Of a DNA stretch of 64,000 bases, positions 7,987 to 17,900 are shown in pieces. Each line of letters begins with the position of its first letter. The first letter of the stretch is position 1. Under the pieces are notes generated by a model, which saw only the letters and a list, made by a program, of their open reading frames with translations, was not told the DNA's origin and did no database searches. The stretch is taken from assembly GCA_900550645.1 (NCBI GenBank), contig URTA01000001.1, positions 47,435 to 111,434 of the forward strand, written 5' to 3'. The position numbers were made by a program, and so were the translations under genes. The DNA comes from an uncultured Porphyromonadaceae bacterium (GTDB taxonomy: Bacteria; Bacteroidota; Bacteroidia; Bacteroidales; Muribaculaceae).

Positions 7987-8478
7987 TCACAGCATGAGCT
8001 GGTATATCACGTCTGCATAGTAGTTGCCGAATTTGCAGCCCACTTCTGGCATGCGCCCGGCAAGGAAGAAGCCGGCGCGGTCGTGCATGCGCTCGCACGC
8101 GGTGTTGCCCTCCGTGACGCATGACACGAGGGTATGCGCTCCGCGCTCACGGCACTCATCGATGAGCATGGCGAACATCCGCGAGCCGAGTCCCTTGCCG
8201 CAGGCTTGCGCATCGAGGTACATGGTCAGTTCCCACGTGCGGTCATAGACCGGGTCGGGCTGCCAATGGTGTGCGTATGCATAGCCGACAACTTTGCCCC
8301 CTTCCTCAGCTGTCAGGAACGGAAACCGATCGCCCACTCCGAGACGGCGCAACTTGTCAGCCATCTCCCCGGCTGTCAGGCAGCGGTCGGAGAATATCAC
8401 CGGGCTTGTCCGCACATAATGGTTGTATATCTCCGCCATTGCGGCGGCATCGCTTTCCCTTCCCTCTCGTATCATCAT
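7987..8478 (-). CDS. GNAT N-acetyltransferase (MnaT/Pat-like)
   Basis: 163 residues. The GNAT fold is shown by IYNHYVRTSPVIF, VVGYAYAHHWQPDPVYDRTWELTMYL and the acetyl-CoA P-loop region ACGKGLGSRMF. The N-terminal 'YNHYV..SPVIF' and 'W...VY..T.E...Y' pattern belongs to the YncA/MnaT/phosphinothricin acetyltransferase group. These enzymes acetylate amino acids or amino acid analogues such as methionine sulfone. The substrate here is inferred from family only. Confidence 0.82.
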   Translation of the reverse strand: MMIREGRESDAAAMAEIYNHYVRTSPVIFSDRCLTAGEMADKLRRLGVGDRFPFLTAEEGGKVVGYAYAHHWQPDPVYDRTWELTMYLDAQACGKGLGSRMFAMLIDECRERGAHTLVSCVTEGNTACERMHDRAGFFLAGRMPEVGCKFGNYYADVIYQLML

Positions 8479-8483
8479 CGGTT

Positions 8484-8999
8484 TTACCAGACTGTGCTGA
8501 CTGTTGTCGTTGAATAGGGTACATTTTTGCCAGTCAGTCCGTTCATGTAATCGATGAACTTCTTGCCGCTTGTTACGTGGTCAGGAAGAGTGATCCCCAG
8601 CCGCTCAAAGATTGGCAAATTAATCTTTATCAGGCTGTCCATATCCGCTTCTCTGTTGGGCGCATACCCATAGTAAAATTCACTCAGTTTGCGCACCATG
8701 AACTCGAGAGCCGCTTTCTCGGCTTTCTCTTTTTCGCCGACAGCAATCAGGTAAGCCGGACTTTCGGAATCGAGTTGGGTCAGCTTTTTGTGGATGTCAG
8801 CTATCTGTGATGTCATTTTCCACCAACGGACGAGTACAATTATCGACACGATGATTGAGACAATCATCACGAAGAGTGTGAATATCCCGAATCCACTCAT
8901 TCCAGAATTGTGTGAATAACTATATTCCGGATCGTAGCGCTGTGCAAATGCGCACATTCCAGATAGGAGGATAGCGAATGTTGCTGCGAATTTTTTCAT
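8484..8999 (-). CDS. Membrane protein of unknown function
   Basis: 171 residues from ATG 8997-8999; an upstream in-frame ATG at 9021-9023 would precede the signal. A signal peptide (MKKFAATFAILLSGMCAFA) is followed by a single transmembrane segment (FGIFTLFVMIVSIIVSIIVLV). A cytosolic helical region with DIHKKLTQLDSE then follows. The C-terminal part has no motif I recognise. It lies 5 bp upstream of the GNAT gene and is probably cotranscribed. A matching -7 box lies at 9028-9035. Confidence 0.65.
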   Translation of the reverse strand: MKKFAATFAILLSGMCAFAQRYDPEYSYSHNSGMSGFGIFTLFVMIVSIIVSIIVLVRWWKMTSQIADIHKKLTQLDSESPAYLIAVGEKEKAEKAALEFMVRKLSEFYYGYAPNREADMDSLIKINLPIFERLGITLPDHVTSGKKFIDYMNGLTGKNVPYSTTTVSTVW

Positions 9000-9027
9000 A
9001 AGAAATGAGTTTTTAGTTGTCAAAGCA

Positions 9028-9035
9028 CAAAGTTA
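9028..9035 (-). promoter_or_regulatory. -7 box (TAACTTTG) for the 8999-8484 gene
   Basis: On the minus strand TAACTTTG lies about 28 bp before ATG 8999. It matches the TAnnTTTG consensus. Confidence 0.55.
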
Positions 9036-9040
9036 TGCCA

Positions 9041-9072
9041 AAACGCAGAGACTTGCAATAGCCTCTGCGTTT
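9041..9072. terminator. Intrinsic terminator hairpin
   Basis: A stem of AAACGCAGAG and CTCTGCGTTT with a 12-nt loop, flanked by T-rich sequence. It lies downstream of the phosphomutase stop (9177, minus strand) and could work for that gene. Confidence 0.6.
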
Positions 9073-9117
9073 TATTTTGAGAGCTTTACGGGTTATTTCT
9101 CGATAATATCATGAAAT

Positions 9118-9151
9118 CTCCGAGATCCCAGAGTTCTCGGAGTACTCTGAG
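9118..9151. repeat. 9-nt periodic repeat (GAGTTCTCG/GAGTACTCT units), copy 1
   Basis: Units of nine bases, each starting GAG, follow one another between the phosphomutase stop and its terminator. The same kind of array occurs at 36480-36519 and 50938-50970; copies 1 and 3 share the identical stretch GAGTTCTCGGAGTACTC. Confidence 0.7.
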
Positions 9152-9176
9152 ATGCAACTCTAAGGTATTTGTCGTG

Positions 9177-10928
9177 TCACTTCACGCCCAGGTCGGCGAG
9201 TATCTGGTCGATGTGCTGCTCGGCCTGTGCCACAGTCTGTTCGTATTTTTCTTTGCAGGGCATGTCCTCGCGCACCTCGACGTAGAACTTGATTTTAGGC
9301 TCTGTGCCGGAGGGACGTATTGACACCTTGTCGCCGCTCTCTGTGAAGAACTGCAGCACGTTGCTCGTGGCAGGGAAATCCAGGCTTGTCTTGTCGCCGC
9401 TGCGCAGGTCGCGGCAGGTGAGGTCGGAATAGTCCTTGACAGCCACGACGGGCGAGCCGCCTAGCTGCTTGGGCGGGTTTTCTCGGAAATTCTTCATCAT
9501 GGCGATGATTTCGTCTGCCCCCGACTTGCCCGGGCGCACCACGCTTACGCCGCGTTCACGCGAGAATCCGTACTTGGCATAGATGTCGATGAGGAACTCG
9601 TAGAGGTTCATCCCCTTGTCGGCGCACCATGCTGCCATTTCAGCCATGAGCGAGTTGGCGGAGATTGAGTCCTTGTCGCGCACGAAAGACTCGGCCAGGA
9701 AGCCGTAGCTCTCCTCGCCGCCGCCGATGTAGCGGCCTTTGCCCTCCATATTGCGCATCACGTTGGCTATCCACTTGAACCCGGTGAAGCAGTCGAAGCA
9801 GCGCACGTTGTTGGCGTCAGCGATGCGCTTGATGGTCTCCGTTGTGACGATGGTCTTCACGCAGTATTCCGAGCCGGTTATGCTGCCCAGCTCCGCGTTG
9901 CGTGTGATGATGTAGCACAGCAGCAGCATCACGAGCTGGTTGCCGTTGACGAGCTGGTACTCGCCGTTCTTGTCGCGCACTACCAGGGCGATGCGGTCAG
10001 CGTCCGGGTCGGCGGCGAGTACGATGTCAGCGTCCACGCGCCGGGCCTTCTCTATTGCCATGTCGAGAGCCTCGTGGTTCTCCGGGTTGGGCGATTTCAC
10101 AGTCGGGAAGTCCCCGTTCTGTATGTCCTGCTCCGGCACATGGATGACCATGTCAAAGCCCCACTTCTCAAGCGAACGGTACATCAGGCGCGAGCCAACG
10201 CCGTGCAGCGGCGTGTATACTATCTTCATTGCCGAATGACGCTTGTTGCTTTCCGGCGACAGCGACAGCGAATGTACGTCCTCGAGGAACATGCGGTCTA
10301 TCTCCGGGCCGACAGTCTCAATCAGCTTGTTGTCGGGCGCGAACTTGATCTGGCTCACGTCGGTGATAGCGTTGACATACTCTATGGTCTTGACATCATG
10401 CGGAGCAATCATCTGCGCCCCGTCGCTCCAGTAAGCCTTGTATCCGTTGTACTCGCGGGGGTTGTGGCTCGCCGTGATCATCACGCCGCTCTGGCAACCA
10501 AGCTTGCGGATGGCGTAAGACACCTCCGGGGTAGGGCAGCCCGCGTCAAAGAGGTACACCTTGATGCCGTTGGCAGAGAAGATGTCTGCGGTGAGGCGAG
10601 CGAACTTCGGCGAGTTGTGGCGCACGTCATAACCCACCACCACGCTTATCTGCTCCAAGCCGGAGAAAGTGTCGTTGAGGTAGTTGGCGAGTCCCTGCGT
10701 AGCCGCGCCCACGGTGTAAATGTTCATGCGGTTTGACCCTGCGCCCATGATGCCGCGCAGGCCTCCTGTGCCGAACTCCAGGTCCTTGTAGAACGACTCG
10801 ATGAGCTGCGTCTTGTCAGGGTCGTCCAGCATCTTGCGCACCTCGGCGCGTGTATCCTCGTCATACTGCGGGCCGAGCCACTTCTGGGCTTTTGCCTCGA
10901 CAGCCTTAATCAGTTCTTCATTGTTCAT
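9177..10928 (-). CDS. Phosphoglucomutase/phosphomannomutase (alpha-D-phosphohexomutase)
   Basis: 583 residues from ATG 10926-10928; the frame stays open upstream but MNNEELIKAVEAKAQKW is the natural start. The four phosphohexomutase domains are present. Active-site serine loop TASHNPREYNG, metal loop DPDADRIALV, sugar-binding loop GGGEESYGF and phosphate-binding loop RPSGTEPKIKFY are all intact. The length and GGLRG near the N-terminus match the long PgcA-type family of Bacteroidota. It interconverts hexose-1- and hexose-6-phosphates in the cytoplasm. It stands alone, with a terminator at 9041-9072. Confidence 0.93.
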   Translation of the reverse strand: MNNEELIKAVEAKAQKWLGPQYDEDTRAEVRKMLDDPDKTQLIESFYKDLEFGTGGLRGIMGAGSNRMNIYTVGAATQGLANYLNDTFSGLEQISVVVGYDVRHNSPKFARLTADIFSANGIKVYLFDAGCPTPEVSYAIRKLGCQSGVMITASHNPREYNGYKAYWSDGAQMIAPHDVKTIEYVNAITDVSQIKFAPDNKLIETVGPEIDRMFLEDVHSLSLSPESNKRHSAMKIVYTPLHGVGSRLMYRSLEKWGFDMVIHVPEQDIQNGDFPTVKSPNPENHEALDMAIEKARRVDADIVLAADPDADRIALVVRDKNGEYQLVNGNQLVMLLLCYIITRNAELGSITGSEYCVKTIVTTETIKRIADANNVRCFDCFTGFKWIANVMRNMEGKGRYIGGGEESYGFLAESFVRDKDSISANSLMAEMAAWCADKGMNLYEFLIDIYAKYGFSRERGVSVVRPGKSGADEIIAMMKNFRENPPKQLGGSPVVAVKDYSDLTCRDLRSGDKTSLDFPATSNVLQFFTESGDKVSIRPSGTEPKIKFYVEVREDMPCKEKYEQTVAQAEQHIDQILADLGVK

Positions 10929-11116
10929 ATTTGCGTCTGTATATAAGTCATCTTCAGAGTGAACACAAAAGTAGGCAATTTGCGCGTCCCCTCCAACACA
11001 TTTATGAAACATTAATATGCCCCGCGCCGAAGCTCGCCGTGTCGCCCACGCCCCAGCCGAGGGGGACTTGAAATTTTGTGCCGGAATGTCATATTGAAGA
11101 ATTTTAACGCAAAATA

Positions 11117-11149
11117 TTTGGATTATTCGGGGGGGTAATGCTAACTTTG
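11117..11149 (+). promoter_or_regulatory. Strong Bacteroidota promoter without a clear gene
   Basis: TTTG at 11117-11120, a 21-bp spacer and TAACTTTG at 11142-11149 form a near-consensus -33/-7 pair. Transcription would start near 11157 and run towards the Druantia genes. Confidence 0.65.
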
Positions 11150-11185
11150 TGGTGTTGTTGAGCGGAGGCGTTGGTTAGCCGCGAA

Positions 11186-11419
11186 ATGACGGACATATTG
11201 CAGAAGGTTTTCGCCTCCTCTGGCATTGACAAATCACCACCTTGTCCAATCTATGGCACAGAGACAGCGGGAATGTTTCTCACTTCAACCGAGCGCATCG
11301 CCCATGGCGATGCGAGCATGGCTTGCTGTGAGTTGCTGTCGCGTCTTCTATCCCAAGGAAAATGCTGGAACATCAGCGCTGAGGACGGAATGCAACTCGC
11401 TTTTTATTTATACTGTTAG
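11186..11419 (+). CDS. Possible small protein upstream of the Druantia operon (doubtful)
   Basis: A 77-residue frame starts at ATG 11186, about 30 bp after the strong promoter at 11117-11149. The sequence (MTDILQKVFASSGIDKSPPC... ending FYLYC) has no motif I know. A competing frame overlaps it (11226-11462). The region could instead be a non-coding transcript or a degenerate gene. From 10929 to 11116 and from 11463 to 11510 I see nothing else. Confidence 0.25.
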   Translation: MTDILQKVFASSGIDKSPPCPIYGTETAGMFLTSTERIAHGDASMACCELLSRLLSQGKCWNISAEDGMQLAFYLYC

Positions 11420-11510
11420 ACTGTTGATAATGAGAGGTATAATTGATCGCGGAGCTGCATGAGAATAATCTGGAAATGTTAAAGTTATATTAAAGTGAAA
11501 ATTCTCCGAG

Positions 11511-11548
11511 ATGTGGAAGGTTTTCTGCCAACCAAGGTTATACCTTTG
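11511..11548 (+). promoter_or_regulatory. Shared defence-island promoter and operator, copy A (Druantia)
   Basis: The 20-bp element 11511-11530 reads GTGGAAGGTTTTCTGCCA in its last 18 bases. Exactly 10 bp later comes the -7 box TACCTTTG (11541-11548). The element is partly palindromic and lies over the expected -33 position. Nearly identical arrangements precede the RT gene (21181) and the LemA-like gene (26417). Confidence 0.8.
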
Positions 11549-11625
11549 CGCTCGAAAGCGATGCCGAGCATCTGTACTTGCTGATACAAGTCATCGCACG
11601 ACGATAATATTAACTGAAAAAACTA

Positions 11626-14600
11626 ATGACTATGAGTTACTTTGATGAACTTCTCAAGAAACGCAATCTCACAGAGTGTCCGCTGCCTCTGTGGAAACTG
11701 AAAATCACCCAAACGGAGTATGACGAGCTGAAGCAGCAGCTCGAGCAACTGTCGCACCGTCCGACACACAACTGTCCCAATCCGTTTATAACACATCAGC
11801 GTGAGTGTGCGCTCTTCTATGCAGAGTATTGGCGCAGAGAGTATAAGCAGGGACTTCAAAGCAGAGTCATGGTCTACCAGGCAATACATTCCACCCGAGA
11901 CATTGATTTCAGCAACGGATTTTTTGTTGCCGCAAAACGAGGAGCAGAAAGACTTGGAATTGAAAGATTATCGGATGCAGGCGGTGCTTTTCATTGGTTT
12001 GAATCAATGCTTTATCAGGGAGGTCTGCCTATTAAGAAAGTTATACAGGAAAAAGGTCAGGGTCGTTGGGAACGATTTGCCAATGGGCTGATAAATCAGC
12101 GTTTTGACTTTGATGACCTGGACTTGGGTAGGCTTGCGTCTCAGAGCAAATCGCTGCGTGAGTTCTGCGAATGTATGATGCTCGGCATCGGCACGGGTCA
12201 GCACTCTGAAATGCCGTTCTATTGTGAGAATGCCGCTGCCCCCGAGTTCGTGTTCTTAACAAAACTCGTGAAAAACGGGCGTCAACATCAGCGCAACTGT
12301 CAGCGTCAAAAGCATCCGTTCGAAGTCAACTGGGAGTTCCGCATAGACCGCATCGGTGGGGAAATCAAAACGGACTACATATTCAGCGGTCTGAAAAAAC
12401 TGCCTAATGGCTATGTGGTTGATGGTCAACAGAACCCGAATGTGTTCCGTGTCTATCTTGCTGTCAACGGCACGAGTGTCGCGTCTTTTGAGTATGTGAA
12501 CAATTACTGCCGCTACAATGTGAAAGCGCGTGACAAGTATCATGATGGCGACCAGATCTCGTTGTCTGTCAACAATGAGCAGACACCGCGACTTTCGACA
12601 GACCTAGACATCTTGTCCATCCCCCACATATTATATATGGACAATGCAACCGGCCGATACAAAGAAGGCAACAAAATCGGCGAGTTGGCATCTGTCCTCC
12701 TCATACCAGAAGGGTGGAGCGTTGAGGATGACAAAGGGTTGCAGACAACGGACTGCAGCTACAGCGACACACTGGTCCGCGTAATGGATATTCCTGCGGA
12801 CTTCGCGGATGAAATTGTGGTGACAAGCGAGGTTGACGGCAGCATCACATTCGGACCCAAAAGGCCGCTGTATTGGACAGACCTGTCAGCTCCTGTGTGC
12901 GGCCCTGATAGTATCAAGGAGGTCGTGTATGATGCTGACGGATGTCGGTTCAAGCTGCGCAATGACGCAGAGGATGGCGAACCCCATATAGCAAATCGCA
13001 TCGAATATCGCGGCATGTGGGAGCGTGAATGGCATCAGACAGCTCCGTATGGCAAGATTTATGCGCGTGCCATAGACGCTTACGGACACTTTGTCACACC
13101 TGTAAAACTTGTCAATATAGGGAACAGCGAAGACCTGAACATATCTGTGTCGGCGGTGAATGACGACACGTGCCGCATCATCGTTGCTTGGAAACACGGA
13201 AATGTCACAACAAGAGACGGTGAGAGCGTTTACGGCATCGACAATGTATGGGAGTTCCACAAGAATGATGCCACTAAAAACGGAATACGCTTTACGCTGA
13301 CCCCTCATGACTGTCCGCGAAATCGGTTTGACATCACGGTGAAAGCACCATTCCGCACCTTCGCAATCCTTGACAACTATGGCAAGCCAGTGACTTCGGG
13401 CAGCCTGATGCCGTACAGCAAGTTGGAACAGTATCAGTATCGCATCGTTGGTATGGATGCCGACTTAAGATTTGATCCGCATGACCGTAGACTGTTGTGG
13501 CAGGATGACCGTGGACAGCTCTGTATGGACTACTTGGATCCCGATACAGGAGATAGGGTTCGTTCGGAAATTATCCCTTACGAGGGAAGCCTGCCGATTC
13601 TGTTCGGCTCGCGTGAGGAGGTGAAAAGACTGCTGGAACGCACGTCGCGTAATATGTACGACGCGAAAATCCCTGTTTCGTTCCGCTATGGCAACGGAAG
13701 ACGTTTCGACTTTACAATCAAGGAAATGCCTTATCGTGTAGAGCATCGTACTGACGGCACGCTCGCGATAACATCTAACGGCGAGGCGGTGGATTACCGC
13801 GCAAATCTGAAGCTCCTGAAGCTGGATGACCCCAAAATGCTCGCCGAGACCGTGAACTGGAGAGAAAGCTATGATGGCTATCTTCTGCCTGAAACTGTCC
13901 GCTCATGGGGCAAGGTGCTTGTGGCAGGAAGTGACGGAGGCTGTGTCTGCCCCGCGATGATAGATCCGACACACCCCTTGACCGACGAGGAAAGAGCAGA
14001 CATCCGCAATACGGCGATGTCCGAAATCACAGAGAGCCTCCAAAACGCCCGCCTCGGCGACGAGACGTGGCAGCGCATTATCGGGTGGTTTGACACTGCT
14101 CGCGAGGAGGACATACCTGCAAGCTCGCTGCTTGACCTGGTGTGTGTCGGCAACAGCGCGACAGCTTTGCTCTGCCTCGCGTTCCAGCTCTATGTGCGCA
14201 GCCTGTATGTGCGTTGCGACGATGAGAATGTGCCTGACGAGTTCGAACTTGCCGAATCGCTGAAAGCGTTCAGCGAGGACTTGGCGTTCAGCTGGTATTG
14301 GCTGCGCTCTAACCTGAGCGGCCTGTATGCGACACTCCTCGCTTATATGACGGACATCAACAGCAATAGTGAGGCTGCCAAGACACTCTTCGAGGAGTGG
14401 GCAATGCGCCAAGACAACATTCAGCAGTATCTGATGATGCTCGGCGATGACACCCAGTACATTGCAGCTATGGTGGGGCATTGTCTTCCCAACGTCATAG
14501 AGGAGTTCGCTGGCTGGATGAAGAATCTGTGCGTCGATTCACTCTGCGAGACCTACGGCGGCGCAGTCGCGAATGACTTCTTCCGCGAAGTGGCTGAAGG

Positions 14601-14925
14601 CATAGTCAATGACAATGCTGCGTGTATAGAACGGAGAAGACCTAGAAATGGCGAGGAATACTCAGATGAGGACATTGAGAATGTGCGTGAAAACCAGAAT
14701 GACATCGAGACTGATGAGGCATGCGAGTTCTTCAATCGCTATGCAGTTGACGGTGTGCCTGTAAATGAAAACTGGCTGCGCCAGCGCGTCAACGCGGTCA
14801 AAGCCCAACTGAACGGCGAGATCGACCTGTTTGCGCAGACTGACGAGATACGCCGCAGCATCATATACTGCACGAAGTCATACACCGAACAATTTATACA
14901 GACATTTAACAACAAATTGAACTGA
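11626..14925 (+). CDS. druH: DruH-like protein of a Druantia type III system
   Basis: 1099 residues, no recognisable catalytic motif. The N-terminus has ITHQRECALFYAEYWRREY, a feature I associate with the 'STY4851/ECs_5259' family, which is the family of DruH. The middle is beta-rich and the last 300 residues are helical. It directly precedes a 2064-residue DUF1998 helicase, with stop and start overlapping (ATGA at 14922-14925). Druantia type III is defined by exactly this pair, druH-druE. The role of DruH is not known in detail. The start may be ATG 11626 or 11632. The leader after the shared promoter is about 70 nt. Confidence 0.8.
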   Translation: MTMSYFDELLKKRNLTECPLPLWKLKITQTEYDELKQQLEQLSHRPTHNCPNPFITHQRECALFYAEYWRREYKQGLQSRVMVYQAIHSTRDIDFSNGFFVAAKRGAERLGIERLSDAGGAFHWFESMLYQGGLPIKKVIQEKGQGRWERFANGLINQRFDFDDLDLGRLASQSKSLREFCECMMLGIGTGQHSEMPFYCENAAAPEFVFLTKLVKNGRQHQRNCQRQKHPFEVNWEFRIDRIGGEIKTDYIFSGLKKLPNGYVVDGQQNPNVFRVYLAVNGTSVASFEYVNNYCRYNVKARDKYHDGDQISLSVNNEQTPRLSTDLDILSIPHILYMDNATGRYKEGNKIGELASVLLIPEGWSVEDDKGLQTTDCSYSDTLVRVMDIPADFADEIVVTSEVDGSITFGPKRPLYWTDLSAPVCGPDSIKEVVYDADGCRFKLRNDAEDGEPHIANRIEYRGMWEREWHQTAPYGKIYARAIDAYGHFVTPVKLVNIGNSEDLNISVSAVNDDTCRIIVAWKHGNVTTRDGESVYGIDNVWEFHKNDATKNGIRFTLTPHDCPRNRFDITVKAPFRTFAILDNYGKPVTSGSLMPYSKLEQYQYRIVGMDADLRFDPHDRRLLWQDDRGQLCMDYLDPDTGDRVRSEIIPYEGSLPILFGSREEVKRLLERTSRNMYDAKIPVSFRYGNGRRFDFTIKEMPYRVEHRTDGTLAITSNGEAVDYRANLKLLKLDDPKMLAETVNWRESYDGYLLPETVRSWGKVLVAGSDGGCVCPAMIDPTHPLTDEERADIRNTAMSEITESLQNARLGDETWQRIIGWFDTAREEDIPASSLLDLVCVGNSATALLCLAFQLYVRSLYVRCDDENVPDEFELAESLKAFSEDLAFSWYWLRSNLSGLYATLLAYMTDINSNSEAAKTLFEEWAMRQDNIQQYLMMLGDDTQYIAAMVGHCLPNVIEEFAGWMKNLCVDSLCETYGGAVANDFFREVAEGIVNDNAACIERRRPRNGEEYSDEDIENVRENQNDIETDEACEFFNRYAVDGVPVNENWLRQRVNAVKAQLNGEIDLFAQTDEIRRSIIYCTKSYTEQFIQTFNNKLN

Positions 14926-17900
14926 TGATGAAGTTCGAGAACATATACAAGGAGTCCGAGGAGAAGCTGCGCCTTGCGCTGCTCTCCTTGTGGGCGCCGG
15001 GAAAACATCCGATGCGTCCCGCTATCGACCAGCTGCTCAAGGACGAGCCGTTGCTCGCCGAACCGGTGTTCCAAAGCACCTTCCCATGGGAGGCCACGCA
15101 GGACGACGGCTGGAAAGGTTGCCTTAACGCAGATGTTGTCAGCAAATTAGGGATAGGCGAGAATTATCCTCCCTATAAGCATCAGGCCGAGAGCTGGAAG
15201 GCTTTGCACGACGGCAAGAGCATCGTCGTCACCAGCGGCACGGGGTCTGGCAAGACGGAGTGCTTCATGTACCCTGTCATCAGCGACCTGTACGAGCAGC
15301 GGCAGACGCATCAGGCCGACAACGCCGTTCAGGCCATATTCCTCTATCCGCTGAACGCCCTGATGGAGGACCAGAAGCAGCGACTGAACAACCATTGCCG
15401 GGAGGCGGGACTTCGGTTTGCCGTATACAACGGCAACACGCCCCATTTTAGGGAGAATGGGAACGCCCCGGCTCTTGACGCTGAAGTCGGCACTCGCGAG
15501 GAAATACGAGACCCAAGAGAGCAGGGGACTCGTCCGCAGATATTGCTCACCAACCCGAGTATGCTCGAGTATATATTAGTGCGTAAGGCAGACCAGCCGA
15601 TGCTGCAGCAGTCACAGGGGAAATTGCGGTGGATAGTCATCGACGAGGCTCACAGCTATTCCGGCTCGGCGGCTCTGGAACTGTCATATCAGATCAAGCG
15701 CATACTTGACGCTTTCGGCGTGAGCGCGAGTGACGTGCGTTTTGCCTGCACCAGTGCCACTATCGGCGGCGAATCCGGCGTGGAGTCGCTGACGCAGTTC
15801 ATCTCGACGCTGACAGGACAGCCGAAGGAGCAAATCCAGGTGATAGGCGGCAACCGCATCATTCTGGAGGTTGACAAGCAGCAACTTGCGGCTGCGCTGA
15901 ATAATAGCCCGGAAATGCCGGCAGCGGAGCGGGTTATCGCATTGCGTGACCGTATCAACAGCGTCCCGGGGCTGGAACTTCGCCAGATATGGGACAGCCT
16001 GTACCCGGACAAGGAATACTACATCCTCGCGGCGTTGAAGCTGCTTGACGAGCTGTGCGAGCTGAAAGTAGGCGACTCCCCGGTGCTGTCGTTGCGTGCG
16101 CACTTCTTCATGCGCACGGTCAACGGCCTGTATGCCTGTGCAAACCCTGACTGTTCAGGCAAATGCGCGGCCGACGGCTCGCCGTCGCTGTATGGTCACC
16201 TGACCACATACAAGTCATCGGTATGTCCGCATTGCGGTGTCCCGATGGTCGAAGTGGTGCAATGCAAGGGGTGCAAGGGCTTTGCTCTGATGGGGCAAAG
16301 CGATTCGCAAACCCACGAAATCAGCATGCGCGACGAGCAGTTTGCCTCCGAGGACTATTTCTCGCTGGCCGATGATGATGACGACGACGAGCAAGTTGAG
16401 GGACAGGTCGTTGGAGGTCGTGCTGACGTACCGCAGACAGACAATGCCACATTCTTCCTCATGCCGTCTCCAGATGAAAACCAGCATGTTGTGCCGGTAA
16501 ACAACTCTGTTCCGGCGACACTCGACATATTCCCCGATGATAAGGAATGCAAATCTCGTCTTGAGGTAAATGCGGACGGCGGAGGCAAGTGGCGCGAAGT
16601 GAGAGGCGACAACGGCAGCCTTTATTGCCCCTCATGCGGCATGCTGGCAGAGGGGAAACGCCGCAAGATGCAGCATTTCCGCATACCTGTCAATTTCGTG
16701 AACCAGGTCATTGCCCCTGTGCTGTTAGGCGAAAGCGCGCCCGACGGTCGCGACTGGGGCAAATACATTGCGTTCACCGACAGCCGCCAAGGTACGGCCA
16801 TTTCAGCCAAAACATTCAACATCGACGTGGAGCGCACTCACTGCCGCGAAAAGGCTGTGCGTGAGCTGGCTCAACTGCAACAGGATAATCCACAGGTGAA
16901 TCCAGAAACATTAGCCGTATTGGCAGCGGTTGATGAAGCAACGAGGGAACGGCTTTTGGCTTTACTACAACCACGTCTATCTGAACTGGCGGATGCAATC
17001 TATTCCGAGCCGTTGTTGCGTCACTTGAAGGGTGAGGTTGATAATCAGAACGACAATAACGGTGACAATCAGGGTGCGAATGCCGAAACTCGTGCTGCAT
17101 ACAAGGCTGCATTGATGCGCTCGTTCATCGGCCGCCGTCCTATGTATGAGCGCAATGTGGAGACAATGGGGTTGATTACTCTGGAGTATCCAGCTCTTGG
17201 GCGCATCAACAACTTGCCAAACTCGATTTTGGACTACAACCAACAGTTCGGCAGCAACTTCTCGGTTCAAGACTGGCGCGACTATCTGAAGGTAGCCCTC
17301 GACTATTTCGTGAGACAGGGCAACCACATACAGAAAACCATACCTGACGAAGAGGCATTTATCCGTGATGGAGACCGCAGTACTCCGATTTCTGGGCCAG
17401 ATGACAACCGTCGCGGAGTTTCTCAATGGCCGAAGGTGAATATGAGTGGTAAGAATGTCAGCGACGTTCAGCCGCGACTTGTCCTCCTGCTTTGCGCAGC
17501 CCTCGGCATTGATAGCACTGAAGCACTGCAGGAACGCTGCAAATTTATCAACAACATTCTGAGAGATGTTTGGAATGAACTTACCCATAATCATAATATC
17601 TTGAAACGAGTACGCCAAGGAGAAGGATACGGCACAGATAATAGATACGTCGGATGCTACTATCTGGATCTTTCAGGTACGAGGGAAAACAATACCGCTG
17701 TAATCAAGCGTACCCAGAAAGTGCGTGTATGCCCCGTCACAAGTAGCCTGCTCGACACTACCGTCTGCGGCTACAGCCCGGTGATGCCGCGCGGTGTCAT
17801 CCACAAGGAGACATTTGCCAAATACAAATGCTCCGATGATGTAATCACGATGCCCGAGCGTCCTAGTGATGAGAAGGATGTGCCTGATTGGCTTGAAAAT

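Noticed and set aside
11171..11462. Two overlapping small frames upstream of druH as firm genes
   Set aside because: They compete in different frames and have no motif; only the better-placed one is kept, at low confidence.
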